From NCBI RefSeq assembly GCF_004362405.1, contig NZ_SNXE01000001.1:496001-560000 (forward strand): a stretch of DNA of 64,000 nt. Direction: 5' to 3'. The notes below the pieces were generated by a model. The model was not told the origin of the DNA, did not search any database, and saw only the letters and a program-made list of their open reading frames with translations. Shown here piece after piece: positions 1 through 8,611 of the stretch (position 1 is the stretch's first letter; each line of letters opens with the position of its first letter). A program made the translations under genes and the position numbers. Source of the stretch: Roseateles asaccharophilus (GTDB lineage: Bacteria > Pseudomonadota > Gammaproteobacteria > Burkholderiales > Burkholderiaceae_C).

Positions 1-560
1 TCCATCAGCACCAGGCGCGGATGCGTGACCAGATTGCGCGCGATCTGCAGGCGCTGGCGCATGCCGCCGGAGAAGGCGCGCGGGCTGTCATCCAGGCGCT
101 CGGGGTCCAGTTCCACCGCCTCCATCCAGCGCCGGCCCTGCTCGCGCAGCGTCTCGTAGCGGCGCTCGCCCGCGGCCATCAGGCGTTCGCCCACATTGGC
201 CCCCGCGCTGACATTCATGCGCAGGCCCTCGGCCGCATGCTGTTCCACAAAGCCCCATTCGCTGCGCGCCAGCTGGCGGCGTTCGCGCTCGGGCAAGGCA
301 TGCACATCCACCCATTGCTCGTCGCTGCCGCGTCGGTAATGCACCTGACCCGGCGCGCAGGCGATGCGTCCGGCAATGCAGTTCAGCAGGCTGCTCTTGC
401 CCGAGCCGGACTCGCCGACGATGGCCAGCACCTCGCCCGGATAAAGCTGCAGGCTGGCCTCCTGCACCGCCCAGACACCGGGGCGTGCGCCGGCAAAGCG
501 GTGGCTCAGGTTGCGCACCTCCAGCAGCGGATGGGCGTTCTCGATGGTGGCTTGATTCAT
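1..560 (-). CDS. phnK: C-P lyase ATP-binding protein PhnK, 3' end outside window
   Basis: ABC-type ATPase that associates with the carbon-phosphorus lyase core complex in phosphonate breakdown. The visible N-terminal about 186 residues begin MNQATIEN and carry a Walker A (GESGSGKSS), the PhnK-type stretch [19 protein letters not shown], and the ABC signature [14 protein letters not shown]. The window ends just before the Walker B aspartate. The stretch between Walker A and the signature favours PhnK over PhnL or a transporter ATPase. The ATG at 560 overlaps the phnJ stop in an ATGA, so the two are translationally coupled. phnL and later genes are presumably beyond position 1. Confidence 0.93.
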   Translation of the reverse strand, partial: MNQATIENAHPLLEVRNLSHRFAGARPGVWAVQEASLQLYPGEVLAIVGESGSGKSSLLNCIAGRIACAPGQVHYRRGSDEQWVDVHALPERERRQLARSEWGFVEQHAAEGLRMNVSAGANVGERLMAAGERRYETLREQGRRWMEAVELDPERLDDSPRAFSGGMRQRLQIARNLVTHPRLVLM

Positions 561-1411
561 GGCTGAAGCTCTGCCTGTTCGCGGCAGTAGTCGGTGTCGG
601 AGCAGGTCCAGAGCGTCTCGCCACCGGCCAGGGGCACCTCGTCGAGAAAGCTGCTGCTGCTGCCGCACAGGGCGCAGGCATGACCCTGCGGCTCGATGTG
701 GAAGGGCCGGTCCGCAAAGTCCAGGCTCTTCACCTCGGTATAGGGCGGTACCGCGTAGAGCCGCTTCTCCCGCCCGGCGCCAAAAAGCTGCAGGGCCGGC
801 ATGCGGTCCATCTTGGGGTTGTCGAAAGAGGGTATGGGCGAGGGCGCCATCACATGGCGGCCATTGACCAGCACCGGATGGTCGTAGCTGCTGTCGATGC
901 GGCCCCAGCGCGCCAGATCCTCGTAGAGCTTCACCTGGATCAGGCCGTACTCCTGGAAGGCATGCAGCTGTGCGGCCTCGCGGCGGCGCGGCTCCAGCTT
1001 GTACAGGGGCTCGGGCTGCGGCACCTGGTAGACCAGGATCTGGCCCTCGCGCAGCGCGCGCTCGGGGATGCGGTGGCGGGTCTGGATCAGGCTGGCCTCG
1101 GCGGTGCGCTCGGTGGTGGCCACGCCCGTGGTGCGGGCGAAGAAGCGGCGGATGTTCACCGCATTGGTGGTGTCGTCCGAGCCCTGGTCAATGACCTTGA
1201 GCGTGTCGGCGCGGCCGATCACGGCGGCCGTCACCTGGATGCCGCCGGTACCCCAGCCATAGGCCAGGGGCATCTCGCGCGAGCCGAAGGGCACCTGGTG
1301 GCCGGGCACGGCCACGGCCTTGAGCAGGCTGCGGCGGATCATGCGCTTGGCGCCCTCATCCAGATAGGCGAAGTTGTAGCCCTGGGCCGGGCTGCTGTGC
1401 GGGTGCTTCAT
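557..1411 (-). CDS. phnJ: alpha-D-ribose 1-methylphosphonate 5-phosphate C-P lyase PhnJ
   Basis: Radical-SAM enzyme that cleaves the carbon-phosphorus bond of ribose methylphosphonate 5-phosphate, releasing the alkane and a cyclic phosphate. The 284-residue protein is near the usual family length. Its C-terminal part holds the iron-sulphur ligand pattern CALC...CSDTDYC. The spacing read here is C-x2-C-x20-C-x5-C, one residue shorter than the E. coli spacing as I recall it. It also has the conserved N-terminal stretch [16 protein letters not shown]. It overlaps phnI upstream by four bases and phnK downstream by four bases, as in a co-translated phnGHIJK operon. Confidence 0.97.
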   Translation of the reverse strand: MKHPHSSPAQGYNFAYLDEGAKRMIRRSLLKAVAVPGHQVPFGSREMPLAYGWGTGGIQVTAAVIGRADTLKVIDQGSDDTTNAVNIRRFFARTTGVATTERTAEASLIQTRHRIPERALREGQILVYQVPQPEPLYKLEPRRREAAQLHAFQEYGLIQVKLYEDLARWGRIDSSYDHPVLVNGRHVMAPSPIPSFDNPKMDRMPALQLFGAGREKRLYAVPPYTEVKSLDFADRPFHIEPQGHACALCGSSSSFLDEVPLAGGETLWTCSDTDYCREQAELQP

Positions 1412-2505
1412 GCCGGTGTTCCTTCCTGCGCTGGCGCGGCCAGATCGGCCCGGATGGCGCGCAGCATCTGCAGTTCGGACTCGAAGGTCACGTAATGCGG
1501 CAGCTTCAGATGCTGGACAAAGCCCGAGGCCTCGACGTTGTCGCTGTGCGCCAGGGCGAATTCCTGCTGCTGTGCCGGGCTGGTGATCGCCTCGCCGAAC
1601 TCGTCGGCGCGCAGGGCGCGGTCCACCAGGCTCATGGCCATGGCCTTGCGCTCGGCATGACCCAGCACCAGGCCGTAGCCGCGGGTGAACTGGGGCGGCT
1701 GCTCGGCGCTACCCACGAACTGGTTGACCATCTGGCACTCGGTCAGCTCGATCTCACCGATCTCGATGGCAAAGCCCAGCTCATCGGGCACCAGCGTCAC
1801 CGCCACCCGACCATGGCGGATCTCGCCCGCAAAGGGGTGGGTGTTGGCATAGCCACGCTGCGTGCTGTAGGCCAGGCCCAGCACCCAGCCCTCGTCGCCG
1901 CGCGCCAGCATCTGCAGGCGCTGCGCCCGCGAGAGCGGATACAGCGGCGGCTCGCGCGTGATGTCGCGGGGCTCGGGATCGCCCGCGGGCGGCGTTTCCT
2001 GCTCGATCAGACCGTCGGCGCTGAGTGCGGCCAGCGCATGCGGCATGGGCTCATCGGCCAGCGCATCGCTTGCAGGCTCAGACGCCACGGCGTCCTGGTC
2101 CTGCAGCAGCCCGAACTCCAGCAGACGCTGGCTGTAGTCGAAGCTCGCACCCAGCAGCTGCCCGCCGGGCAGATCCTTGAAGATGGAGCTGATGCGGCGC
2201 TCGCAGCGCATGGCGGCGGTGTCCAGCGGCTCGCCATAGCCCAGGCGCGGCAGGGTGCTGCGGTAGGCGCGCAGGAGGAACACGGCTTCCAGCGCATCAC
2301 CCTGGGCCTGCTTGAGGGCCAGGGCCGCCAGCTCGGGGTCGTACAGCGAGCCCTCGCCCATCACCCGCGAGACGGCCAGGCCCAGCTGCTCGCGCAGCTG
2401 CGCCACCTGCAGCTCGCGCAGCGCGGGGTCGCCGCGGCGCTGCGCCTCCAGCAGGCGCAGCGAGGCGGCAATGGCGGCTTCACCGCCCTTGACGGCAACA
2501 TACAT
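1408..2505 (-). CDS. phnI: C-P lyase core subunit PhnI
   Basis: Subunit of the PhnGHIJ core complex. With PhnG, H and L it converts phosphonate and ATP to the ribose 1-triphosphate-linked phosphonate intermediate, releasing adenine. The 365-residue protein opens MYVAVKGGEAAI and contains the family stretches RYRSTLPRLGYG-like (residues about 78-90) and RRISSIFKDLPGGQLLGAS. Its start overlaps the phnH stop by one base (TGATG), and its stop overlaps phnJ by four bases. Length and order agree with known phn operons. Confidence 0.97.
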   Translation of the reverse strand: MYVAVKGGEAAIAASLRLLEAQRRGDPALRELQVAQLREQLGLAVSRVMGEGSLYDPELAALALKQAQGDALEAVFLLRAYRSTLPRLGYGEPLDTAAMRCERRISSIFKDLPGGQLLGASFDYSQRLLEFGLLQDQDAVASEPASDALADEPMPHALAALSADGLIEQETPPAGDPEPRDITREPPLYPLSRAQRLQMLARGDEGWVLGLAYSTQRGYANTHPFAGEIRHGRVAVTLVPDELGFAIEIGEIELTECQMVNQFVGSAEQPPQFTRGYGLVLGHAERKAMAMSLVDRALRADEFGEAITSPAQQQEFALAHSDNVEASGFVQHLKLPHYVTFESELQMLRAIRADLAAPAQEGTPA

Positions 2506-3143
2506 CAGTCCACCTCCGCAATCAGGGTGCTGCGTGGCAGCCCCAGCAGCCGGTCACCGGCCGCAAACACAAAGTCCAGACCGCAGGGAAAGCTGGCCTG
2601 CTGCGCGCGCCGCCAGGCCCAGAACTCGGGCTGCGGGCCCAGTATGGTCAGCTCATGCTCCCGCTCGATGCCGGGGCCGCGCCAGCGCTGGTTGCCTTGC
2701 GCCGGCGCCATCGCGTCCACCAGCATCAGCACGGTGGCGCTGTCCTGGGGCGCCACATCGCTGCCGGCATTGAGCCTTTGCAGCAGGGCCGGCCGCGCTT
2801 CCTGGGCGCCCAGCAGGGCAAAGTCCGCCAGCTCGGGCTGTGCCACCAGGCTCGCGCCACAGTGAAAGCGGATCCAGGCGCGCAGCGCCGGGCTGTCCAG
2901 GCTCTCGCCCAGCCACAGCTTGGTGTCCGCATCCAGCAGGGTCAGCAGGGTGGCGGCCAGGGCCGGGGCCAGGTCTTGAGGTCGGCCCATGGTGGAGAGG
3001 CAGGCCGCGGGCAGGGCCTGGACCCGGCCCGGCCGGCTCATGGCCTCTAGCAGCACGCGAAACACCGCCTGCGCGTCATGCACAGGCTCGGCAAAGGCGG
3101 GTGCCAGCTCGGCCAGCGCGGCGCTTTCCAGCCGGGCGCTCAT
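2505..3143 (-). CDS. phnH: C-P lyase core subunit PhnH
   Basis: Small subunit of the C-P lyase core complex, 212 residues. The sequence has the PhnH-like N-terminus with AFAEPVHDAQAVFRVLLEAMSRPG and the C-terminal segment RWRGPGIEREHELTILG typical of the family. It is the second gene of the leftward unit and overlaps the phnG end by four bases. PhnH dimers cap the PhnGHIJ assembly in known systems. Nothing about the protein is unusual. Confidence 0.96.
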   Translation of the reverse strand: MSARLESAALAELAPAFAEPVHDAQAVFRVLLEAMSRPGRVQALPAACLSTMGRPQDLAPALAATLLTLLDADTKLWLGESLDSPALRAWIRFHCGASLVAQPELADFALLGAQEARPALLQRLNAGSDVAPQDSATVLMLVDAMAPAQGNQRWRGPGIEREHELTILGPQPEFWAWRRAQQASFPCGLDFVFAAGDRLLGLPRSTLIAEVD

Positions 3144-3646
3144 GCCGCCGCTCCTTCGGCTTGCAGGGTGAAGAAGCGCACCTGGCTGGCGGCCACGCGT
3201 GCGCGCTCGGCGGCCCGCTGCGCGTCCAGCGCGGCTTGCAGGGGCGCGATCACCTCGCTCAGCAGCAGGGCCTGCTGATCGGCCTGCTGCAGCAGCGCAT
3301 CCAGGGCCGCCACCCAGCGGGCGCGCTCCTCGTCGCGCCCCAGCACATAGCCCACGCCCACGCTGGCCGCCGCCGCGGCCGGACGGTAGCGCAGCGCACA
3401 GCGCGTCACCGTGGCCTCGGCCAGGTTGAAGCGTGCGCCGCTATTGCTGGCGCGGGCCCGCAGCATCAGCAGACCGGCCTCGGGCGCGCGCAGCGCCTCG
3501 AAGCGGTAGTCCGCCAGAACACGCTGCCCATGCAGGGCCAGGGCCGCACGCGGCGCCTGGGCCAGAATGCCCAGCCAGCGCTGGCGCTGTGCCACCAGCT
3601 CGGCCGCTTCGGGGTCGGGCGACGGTGCTTCAGTTCTTGAGTTCAT
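3140..3646 (-). CDS. phnG: C-P lyase core subunit PhnG
   Basis: First gene of the leftward C-P lyase operon, 168 residues starting MNSRTEAP at 3646. It carries PhnG-type stretches, including RQRWLGILAQAP near the start and ARFNLAEATVTRCALRY in the middle. The frame stays open further upstream to 3940, but that extension runs through phnF and has no PhnG character, so the ATG at 3646 is chosen. No strong Shine-Dalgarno is visible. A near-palindrome (3653-3666) sits just upstream of the start codon and may be an operator. Confidence 0.94.
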   Translation of the reverse strand: MNSRTEAPSPDPEAAELVAQRQRWLGILAQAPRAALALHGQRVLADYRFEALRAPEAGLLMLRARASNSGARFNLAEATVTRCALRYRPAAAAASVGVGYVLGRDEERARWVAALDALLQQADQQALLLSEVIAPLQAALDAQRAAERARVAASQVRFFTLQAEGAAA

Positions 3647-3652
3647 GGGTCT

Positions 3653-3666
3653 GTCATCTAGACGAC
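3653..3666. promoter_or_regulatory. Near-palindrome between phnG and phnF, candidate PhnF operator
   Basis: GTCATCTAGACGAC matches its reverse complement at 12 of 14 positions. It lies in the 85-base gap between the divergent phnG and phnF starts. Ten bases of it (TCATCTAGAC) recur at 8534-8543 upstream of phnC. GntR/HutC regulators bind short dyads, so PhnF is the obvious candidate ligand. The assignment is inferred. Confidence 0.5.
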
Positions 3667-3695
3667 TTAGGATGAGCCCAGTATCACCAGCAGCC

Positions 3696-3702
3696 GTGAC
3701 AG
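3696..3702 (-). promoter_or_regulatory. Pho-box half-site-like CTGTCAC upstream of phnG
   Basis: Read on the minus strand this is CTGTCAC, one perfect half of a PhoB direct repeat. The second half, expected eleven bases on, matches poorly. It may be a weak PhoB site for phnG or chance. Confidence 0.25.
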
Positions 3703-3731
3703 TTTCTTGAATCAAAGGACATGAGCAGGCG

Positions 3732-4484
3732 ATGAGCAGCCCCACCTCCCTGGACAGCCCTCGCGGCGGCACGCGCCGCTGGGAGCAGATTGCCGCGGCG
3801 CTGCGGGCCGATATCGCCAGCGGCCACTTTGCGCCCGGCTCGCGTCTGCCCAATGAATCCTTGCTGGCCGAACGCTTTGGCGTGAACCGCCACACCCTGC
3901 GCCAGGCGGTGCAGGCGCTCACCCGAGAGGGCTTTGTCAATGTGCGCCAGGGCAGCGGGACCTGGGTGCGCGAGCTGGTGCTGGACTACGCCCTGCAAAA
4001 GCGCACCCGGCTGAGCGAGAACCTGGCCGAGGCCGGCGAGCGCGCTGAGCGCGAGCTGCTGGCCCAGGAGTCCGGGCGACCCGCCGGCCCCTGGGCCCAG
4101 GCCCTGAAGATTTCGGCCGGCAGCCGTATCGAGCTGCTCTACACCCGCTCCTCGGTGCGCGGCCGACCCATCAGCCTGAGCACGGCGGCCTATCCGAGTG
4201 CGCGCCTGGCGGGCATGGCCGAGGCCTTTCTGCGTGAGCGCTCCATCACCGCGGCCCTGCGCAGCCTGGGCGTGGGCGACTACACGCGCCTGCGCTCCAG
4301 CATCTCCGCCCGTCTGCCCACACCCGATGAGGCCGATGCCCTGGCCCGTCCCGTGACGCAGCCGGTGCTGGTGGTCAACTACACCAATGTGGACGCCCAG
4401 GGCGTGCCGGTGGAGGCCGCCTGCACGCTGTTTGCCGCCGATGCGGTGCAACTGCAGGTGGATACCGGCGAGGCTCTGGCATGA
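3732..4484 (+). CDS. phnF: Phosphonate-responsive GntR/HutC-family regulator PhnF
   Basis: Transcriptional regulator of 250 residues. Residues about 15-80 form a GntR winged helix (RWEQIAAALRADIASGHFAPGSRLPNESLLAERFGVNRHTLRQAV). The remainder is a UTRA ligand-binding domain (YTRSSVRGRPISLSTAAYP and so on). It is divergent from phnG and the first gene of a two-gene rightward unit; its stop overlaps the next start by four bases. An ATG eleven bases upstream is out of frame and closes at once, so 3732 is the start. It probably represses the phn genes until phosphonate or a catabolite binds. Confidence 0.93.
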   Translation: MSSPTSLDSPRGGTRRWEQIAAALRADIASGHFAPGSRLPNESLLAERFGVNRHTLRQAVQALTREGFVNVRQGSGTWVRELVLDYALQKRTRLSENLAEAGERAERELLAQESGRPAGPWAQALKISAGSRIELLYTRSSVRGRPISLSTAAYPSARLAGMAEAFLRERSITAALRSLGVGDYTRLRSSISARLPTPDEADALARPVTQPVLVVNYTNVDAQGVPVEAACTLFAADAVQLQVDTGEALA

Positions 4485-5167
4485 GTGCCGGGGCGCAGAC
4501 GCGCTACGCCATCTACTACGCCCCGGCGGCCGACCATGCCCTGTGGCAGGCCGGCTGCCAGTGGCTGGGCCGCGACCCGGCCCGCTCCCAGGACCGCCGG
4601 CCCGCGCCGCCCCAGCGCTACGAGCCCTGGCGCTATGGCTTTCACGCCACCCTGAAGGCGCCCATGCGCCTGGCCCCCGGCTGCAGCGAGGCCGGGCTGG
4701 ACGAGGCCTTGCAGGCCCTGGCCGCGCGCACGCCGGCCTTCGAGATGCCGGCCCTGGCCGTGGACAGCCTGGCGGACTTTGTGGCCCTGCGCCCCGCCCA
4801 GCCCCTGCCGCGCGATCATGCGCTGTGGCGCCTGGCCGATGACTGTGTCTGCGGCTTCGACCGCTTCCGCGCCCCGCCCAGCTCGGCCGAGCAGGTGCGC
4901 CGCCTGGGCAAGCCCCTGGATGCCTCCGCCCTGCTGCGCCTGCGCCAATGGGGCTACCCGCATGTGCTGGAGGGCTGGCGCTTTCATATGACGCTCAGCG
5001 ATCCCCTGCCCCCGGCCCAGCGCGAGGCCTTGCTGCAGCAGGCGCGCCAGCATTTCGCCACCGTGCTGGCCAGTCAGCCGCTGCGCTGCAGCGATATCGG
5101 CCTGTTCGTGCAGGCCGCGCCCGAACAGCCCTTCCTGCTCAAGCGCCGCTACCCGCTCGCGGCCTGA
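4481..5167 (+). CDS. DUF1045 phosphonate-operon protein with 2H-phosphoesterase motifs
   Basis: Protein of 228 residues of the type repeatedly found in C-P lyase operons (DUF1045, putative phosphonate metabolism protein). Two H-x-T-L motifs are visible, H55-A-T-L and H169-M-T-L. These are the catalytic signature of 2H phosphoesterases, which act on cyclic or 2',3'-type phosphates. C-P lyase yields a ribose 1,2-cyclic phosphate, so a role in cyclic phosphate handling is attractive but inferred. It is coupled to phnF by an ATGA overlap and ends two bases from the convergent HD-domain gene. Confidence 0.88.
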   Translation: MSAGAQTRYAIYYAPAADHALWQAGCQWLGRDPARSQDRRPAPPQRYEPWRYGFHATLKAPMRLAPGCSEAGLDEALQALAARTPAFEMPALAVDSLADFVALRPAQPLPRDHALWRLADDCVCGFDRFRAPPSSAEQVRRLGKPLDASALLRLRQWGYPHVLEGWRFHMTLSDPLPPAQREALLQQARQHFATVLASQPLRCSDIGLFVQAAPEQPFLLKRRYPLAA

Positions 5168-5169
5168 GC

Positions 5170-5754
5170 TCAGGCGCGCGCGTCCAGCGCCGCCACCTCG
5201 TCCAGCAGGGCCAGGTAGTAGTCCAGCGAGGGCGTGGGCTTGCCCACCTCCTTGCCCACATCGTCCCAGCGGCGCAGGGCCAGCGCATCCTGCGCGAACG
5301 GCAGGGCCGCAAAGGCCGCGCATTCGTCGGGGCTCATGGGGCCGCCCTGCAGCATCAGCGAGTGCAGGGAGGCCGGGGACAGGGTCTCGCGGTAGCCCGG
5401 CTCGGTGGCCACCAGATAGCGCTTGGCGGCCACATGCAGGCGTATGGGCTCCAGCACCGCGGCGCCAAAGCCCTGGCTCAGCAGCGGCAGGGCACGCAGC
5501 TCGTGCTCGTCATCCACCGTGTCGCCCAGGCTCACCACCTCGTCATCGGCAAAGTGGCCGATGTCGTGCAGCAGGGCCGCGGCCACCAGGCTGGCGGGTG
5601 CGCCGGCCCACTCGGCCAGCTGGGCGCATTGCAGGCCATGGTCCAGGGCGCTGACGGCCTCGGCGCGCTGGCCGTCGTAGCTCATATGCGCTTGGCTGCG
5701 CAACATATGCCCGATACGGGCGATGAAGTCCTGGCGTGTGGTGTCGGGGCTCAT
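5170..5754 (-). CDS. HD-domain protein of phosphonate operons (PhnZ-like family)
   Basis: Protein of 194 residues from MSPDTTRQ at 5754. HD motif residues are visible at H39, H63-D64 (LLHDIGH) and H107. The family stretches [26 protein letters not shown] and RRWDDVGK are also present. This is the HDIG family tied to phosphonate degradation operons. Its characterised relative PhnZ is a mixed-valent di-iron oxygenase that splits 2-amino-1-hydroxyethylphosphonate to glycine and phosphate. The start overlaps the phnE stop as ATGA, so it is co-expressed with the transporter. No PhnY dioxygenase partner is in the window, so the exact substrate is uncertain. Confidence 0.85.
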   Translation of the reverse strand: MSPDTTRQDFIARIGHMLRSQAHMSYDGQRAEAVSALDHGLQCAQLAEWAGAPASLVAAALLHDIGHFADDEVVSLGDTVDDEHELRALPLLSQGFGAAVLEPIRLHVAAKRYLVATEPGYRETLSPASLHSLMLQGGPMSPDECAAFAALPFAQDALALRRWDDVGKEVGKPTPSLDYYLALLDEVAALDARA

Positions 5755-6563
5755 ACGAGTTTCTTGCGCAGCTGGGCGGAGAGCATGTCGATCAGGCTCA
5801 CGCTGACGATGAGCATCAGCAGGATGGCGGCGGTCTGGCCGTACTGGAAGCCGCGGATCACCTCCCACAGCAGCATGCCGATGCCGCCCGCGCCCACCAT
5901 GCCCACCACCGAGGCCGAGCGCACATTGGCCTCGAAGCGGTAGAGCGCATAGGAGATCCACAGCGGCATCACCTGGGGCAGCACGCCGTAGGCGATCTCC
6001 TCCAGCACATTGGCGCCGGTGGCGCGTATGCCCTCCACCGGCTGCGGGTCTATGGCCTCCACCGCCTCGCTGAAGAGCTTGGCCAGGGTGCCCGTGGTGT
6101 GCACCCACAGCGCCAGCACGCCGGCAAAAGGTCCCAGGCCCACCGCCACCACGAAGAGCAGGGCGAAGACCATCTCATTGATCGAGCGGAAGGCGTCCAG
6201 CAGGCGACGCACCGGCTGGTGCACCCACCAGGGCGTGATATTGCCGGCCGCCAGCAGGGCCAGGGGCACCGAGCAGATCACGGCCAGGGCCGAGCCCCAG
6301 AGCGCGATCTGCAGGGTGACGACGAGCTCCTGAAGGTACTGGCGCCATTCGCGGAAGTCGGGCGGGAAGAAGCCGCCCGCGTATTCCGCCATATTGGCGC
6401 TGTCGCGCAGCAGGTCCAGGGGCCGCATATCGGCGCCCTGCCAGGAGGCCGCCAGCAGGGCGATGAGCAGGCCCCAACCCAGCAGGCTCCAGAGGCTGGG
6501 CTTGGGCGGTGCCGGAACGGCTGAAGAGGCCTTGTGCAGGAGGCTGCTGCTGGCGGTGGACAT
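5751..6563 (-). CDS. phnE: Phosphonate ABC transporter permease PhnE
   Basis: Inner-membrane permease of 270 residues. It has several hydrophobic helices and the binding-protein-dependent loop signature near [35 protein letters not shown], typical of PhnE. It pairs with PhnD and PhnC to import phosphonates. It is 23 bases downstream of phnD and overlaps the HD-domain gene by four bases. The N-terminal about 30 residues are low complexity before the first membrane segment ([16 protein letters not shown]). Confidence 0.95.
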   Translation of the reverse strand: MSTASSSLLHKASSAVPAPPKPSLWSLLGWGLLIALLAASWQGADMRPLDLLRDSANMAEYAGGFFPPDFREWRQYLQELVVTLQIALWGSALAVICSVPLALLAAGNITPWWVHQPVRRLLDAFRSINEMVFALLFVVAVGLGPFAGVLALWVHTTGTLAKLFSEAVEAIDPQPVEGIRATGANVLEEIAYGVLPQVMPLWISYALYRFEANVRSASVVGMVGAGGIGMLLWEVIRGFQYGQTAAILLMLIVSVSLIDMLSAQLRKKLV

Positions 6564-6586
6564 GGTGTGCTGCGCTTCCCGGCGGT

Positions 6587-7570
6587 TTACTTGGCGGCGG
6601 CCGTCTGCTGGCCCAGCTCGGCCAGGCGTTGGTCGATGGCCTGCAGGCGGCGTGCCTTGTCCTCGGCCGAGAGATTGGCATCCCCCTCGATCTTGGCGCG
6701 CTCGGCCACCAGGCCCAGCTGGCGGATGGGGTTGAGCTGGCTGTTGTCCGACTTCATGAAGCCGCCAATCGTCAGCTTGGCCAGGATCTCCTTCTCGCGC
6801 GGCTGCTTGCCGTAGGCGAGGAAGAAGTCCGCCACCTTCTTCTTGGTGCCGGCGTCTAGGTCGGCGCGCCAGACCATGGGGTCGCTGGCGATCAGGGGCG
6901 AGCGCCAGATGACCTTGAGCTCATCGTGCTTCTCGGGCTGCTTGAGCTTCATGCGCTCCATGGCGTCGCTGGCCACGGTGGCGATATCGATCTGCTTGCC
7001 ATGCACGGCCAGGATATTGGTCTCGTGGTTGGCGCGCACCATGCGCTTGAAGTCCTTGGTCGGGTCCACCTTGTTCTGGCTGAAGGCGTAGTAGCCCGGC
7101 ACCAGGGCGCCGCTGGTGGAGTTGGGGTCGCCAAAGCCCAGGGTCAGGTTCTGGCGCTGCTTGATCACATCGTCCAGGCTGTTCAGCGGGCTGTCCTTGC
7201 GGGCGATGATGAAGCCCCAGTAGCCGATGCCGCCGTCCGGCTGCACCATGCGGGCGAAGACCTCGCCCTGGGCGCGGTCCACCGCCTCGATGGCCGACTT
7301 GTTGCCGAACCAGCCCACCTGCACCTTGTTGAAGCGCATGCCCTCGATCACGCCGGCATAGTCGGGCGCGAAGAAGGCGTTGACCTTCAGGCCGGTGACC
7401 TTCTGCATGTCCTCCAGCAGCGGCTGCCAGGCCGACTTCAGATTGGCCGAGGACTCGGTGGAGATGATGCCGAAACTGATTTCCTTGGGCGCCTGGGCGC
7501 GCGCCTGCGGCAGGGCGGCCACGGCGGCAAGGGCCAGAACGGCCAGGGCACGACGCTGGAGCTGGAACAT
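6587..7570 (-). CDS. phnD: Phosphonate ABC transporter substrate-binding protein PhnD
   Basis: Periplasmic binding protein of 327 residues. A signal peptide occupies about residues 1-25 ([19 protein letters not shown]). The mature part contains the PhnD-type segments [34 protein letters not shown] and [20 protein letters not shown]. It captures phosphonates such as 2-aminoethylphosphonate for PhnCE. A clear AGGAG ribosome site precedes the ATG at 7570. It lies between phnC (51 bases upstream) and phnE. Confidence 0.96.
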   Translation of the reverse strand: MFQLQRRALAVLALAAVAALPQARAQAPKEISFGIISTESSANLKSAWQPLLEDMQKVTGLKVNAFFAPDYAGVIEGMRFNKVQVGWFGNKSAIEAVDRAQGEVFARMVQPDGGIGYWGFIIARKDSPLNSLDDVIKQRQNLTLGFGDPNSTSGALVPGYYAFSQNKVDPTKDFKRMVRANHETNILAVHGKQIDIATVASDAMERMKLKQPEKHDELKVIWRSPLIASDPMVWRADLDAGTKKKVADFFLAYGKQPREKEILAKLTIGGFMKSDNSQLNPIRQLGLVAERAKIEGDANLSAEDKARRLQAIDQRLAELGQQTAAAK

Positions 7571-7621
7571 GGGAACGACTCCTGGTGAGGGGAAGAGAAC
7601 GTGAGGGGAAAGCGTGTGGGC

Positions 7622-8503
7622 TCAGGCCGCCTGGGGCACGGCCGTCAGCGGCGGCAGGGGCGAGCGGGCGCCCATGGGCGCCATGGCCTCGTCGCGGCCG
7701 GTGTTCAGCAGCTCGCCGGCCTGGGTGCCGTAGAGCTGGTGCAGGCGCTCCTCGCTGAGCTCGGCGGTGGGGCCGTCATAGACCACCTCGCCCTGGCGCA
7801 GGGCCACGGTGCGCGGGCAGTAGGCAAAGGCGTAGTCGATCTGGTGCAGGGAGACCAGCACCGTGACGCCGCGCTCGCGGTTCACCTGGGCCAGCAGCTC
7901 CATCACGCGGCGGCTGGAGGCCGGGTCCAGGGAGGCAATGGGTTCGTCGGCCAGGATGATCTTGGCGCCCTGCACCAGGGCGCGCGAGATGGCGGCGCGC
8001 TGCTGCTGGCCGCCCGAGAGGGTGGACGCCCGCTGCCAGGCGCAGGCCTCGATGCCCACATGGCGCAGGGCCTCATAGGCGCGCTGCAGCTCATGCTGGG
8101 GAAAGGCGCGCAGCAGGCTGCGCCACAGGGGCAGGCGATGCAGGGCACCCACCAGCACATTGCTCATCACCGGCAGGCGCTCCACCAGATTGAACTGCTG
8201 GAAGATGGCGGCCACCTCGCGGCGCAGGGCGCGCGTCTCGGGGCTCAGGCGCCCGCCGCTTTGAAGGTTGCGGCCCAGCAGCCGGACCTCGGAGACCGAG
8301 CCGGCATCGGCCCGGTGCAGGCCGTTCAGATGCCGCAGCAGGGTGGACTTGCCCGAACCCGAGGCGCCCAGCAGGGCCACCATCTCACCGGGCTGCACGC
8401 GCAGGTTCACCTCGCGCAGGGCCTGGTGCCCATTGCCGAAGCGCTTGGACAGGTCACGGACTTCAATGGCGGCGGCAGCGGCCGTCGAGGGCGTCGTGTT
8501 CAT
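7622..8503 (-). CDS. phnC: Phosphonate ABC transporter ATP-binding protein PhnC
   Basis: Transporter ATPase of 293 residues. Walker [10 protein letters not shown] is at residues 46-54, followed by the Q-loop [18 protein letters not shown], the signature LSGGQQQR and Walker B IILADEP. It energises phosphonate import with PhnE and PhnD. It is the first gene of the leftward phnCDE-HD unit. The 108-base upstream gap holds a Pho-box match (8549-8566) and the shared TCATCTAGAC motif (8534-8543). The C-terminal about 40 residues form a proline/alanine-rich tail. Confidence 0.96.
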   Translation of the reverse strand: MNTTPSTAAAAAIEVRDLSKRFGNGHQALREVNLRVQPGEMVALLGASGSGKSTLLRHLNGLHRADAGSVSEVRLLGRNLQSGGRLSPETRALRREVAAIFQQFNLVERLPVMSNVLVGALHRLPLWRSLLRAFPQHELQRAYEALRHVGIEACAWQRASTLSGGQQQRAAISRALVQGAKIILADEPIASLDPASSRRVMELLAQVNRERGVTVLVSLHQIDYAFAYCPRTVALRQGEVVYDGPTAELSEERLHQLYGTQAGELLNTGRDEAMAPMGARSPLPPLTAVPQAA

Positions 8504-8533
8504 CGGGCATCTCCAGGTGGGCGACGCCGCGAA

Positions 8534-8543
8534 TCATCTAGAC
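8534..8543. promoter_or_regulatory. TCATCTAGAC motif shared with phnG-phnF promoter
   Basis: Identical ten bases occur at 3654-3663 in the phnG/phnF gap. Here the motif lies about 30 bases upstream of the phnC start, beside the Pho box. It is a plausible second site for the same regulator, most likely PhnF. The palindromic extension is weaker here than at phnG. Confidence 0.45.
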
Positions 8544-8548
8544 CTCCG

Positions 8549-8566
8549 GTGACATCCGCATGACAG
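8549..8566 (-). promoter_or_regulatory. Pho box upstream of phnCDE
   Basis: Read on the minus strand: CTGTCAT-GCGG-ATGTCAC. It is two seven-base half-sites, 7/7 and 6/7 to the PhoB repeat CTGTCA(T/C), with the canonical four-base gap. Its place about 50 bases upstream of phnC suits PhoB activation under phosphate starvation. Confidence 0.65.
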
Positions 8567-8611
8567 GTCCGGCGCCCGCCAGGCCCTTGAAAGCCGCCCC
8601 CGACGGGCGTT

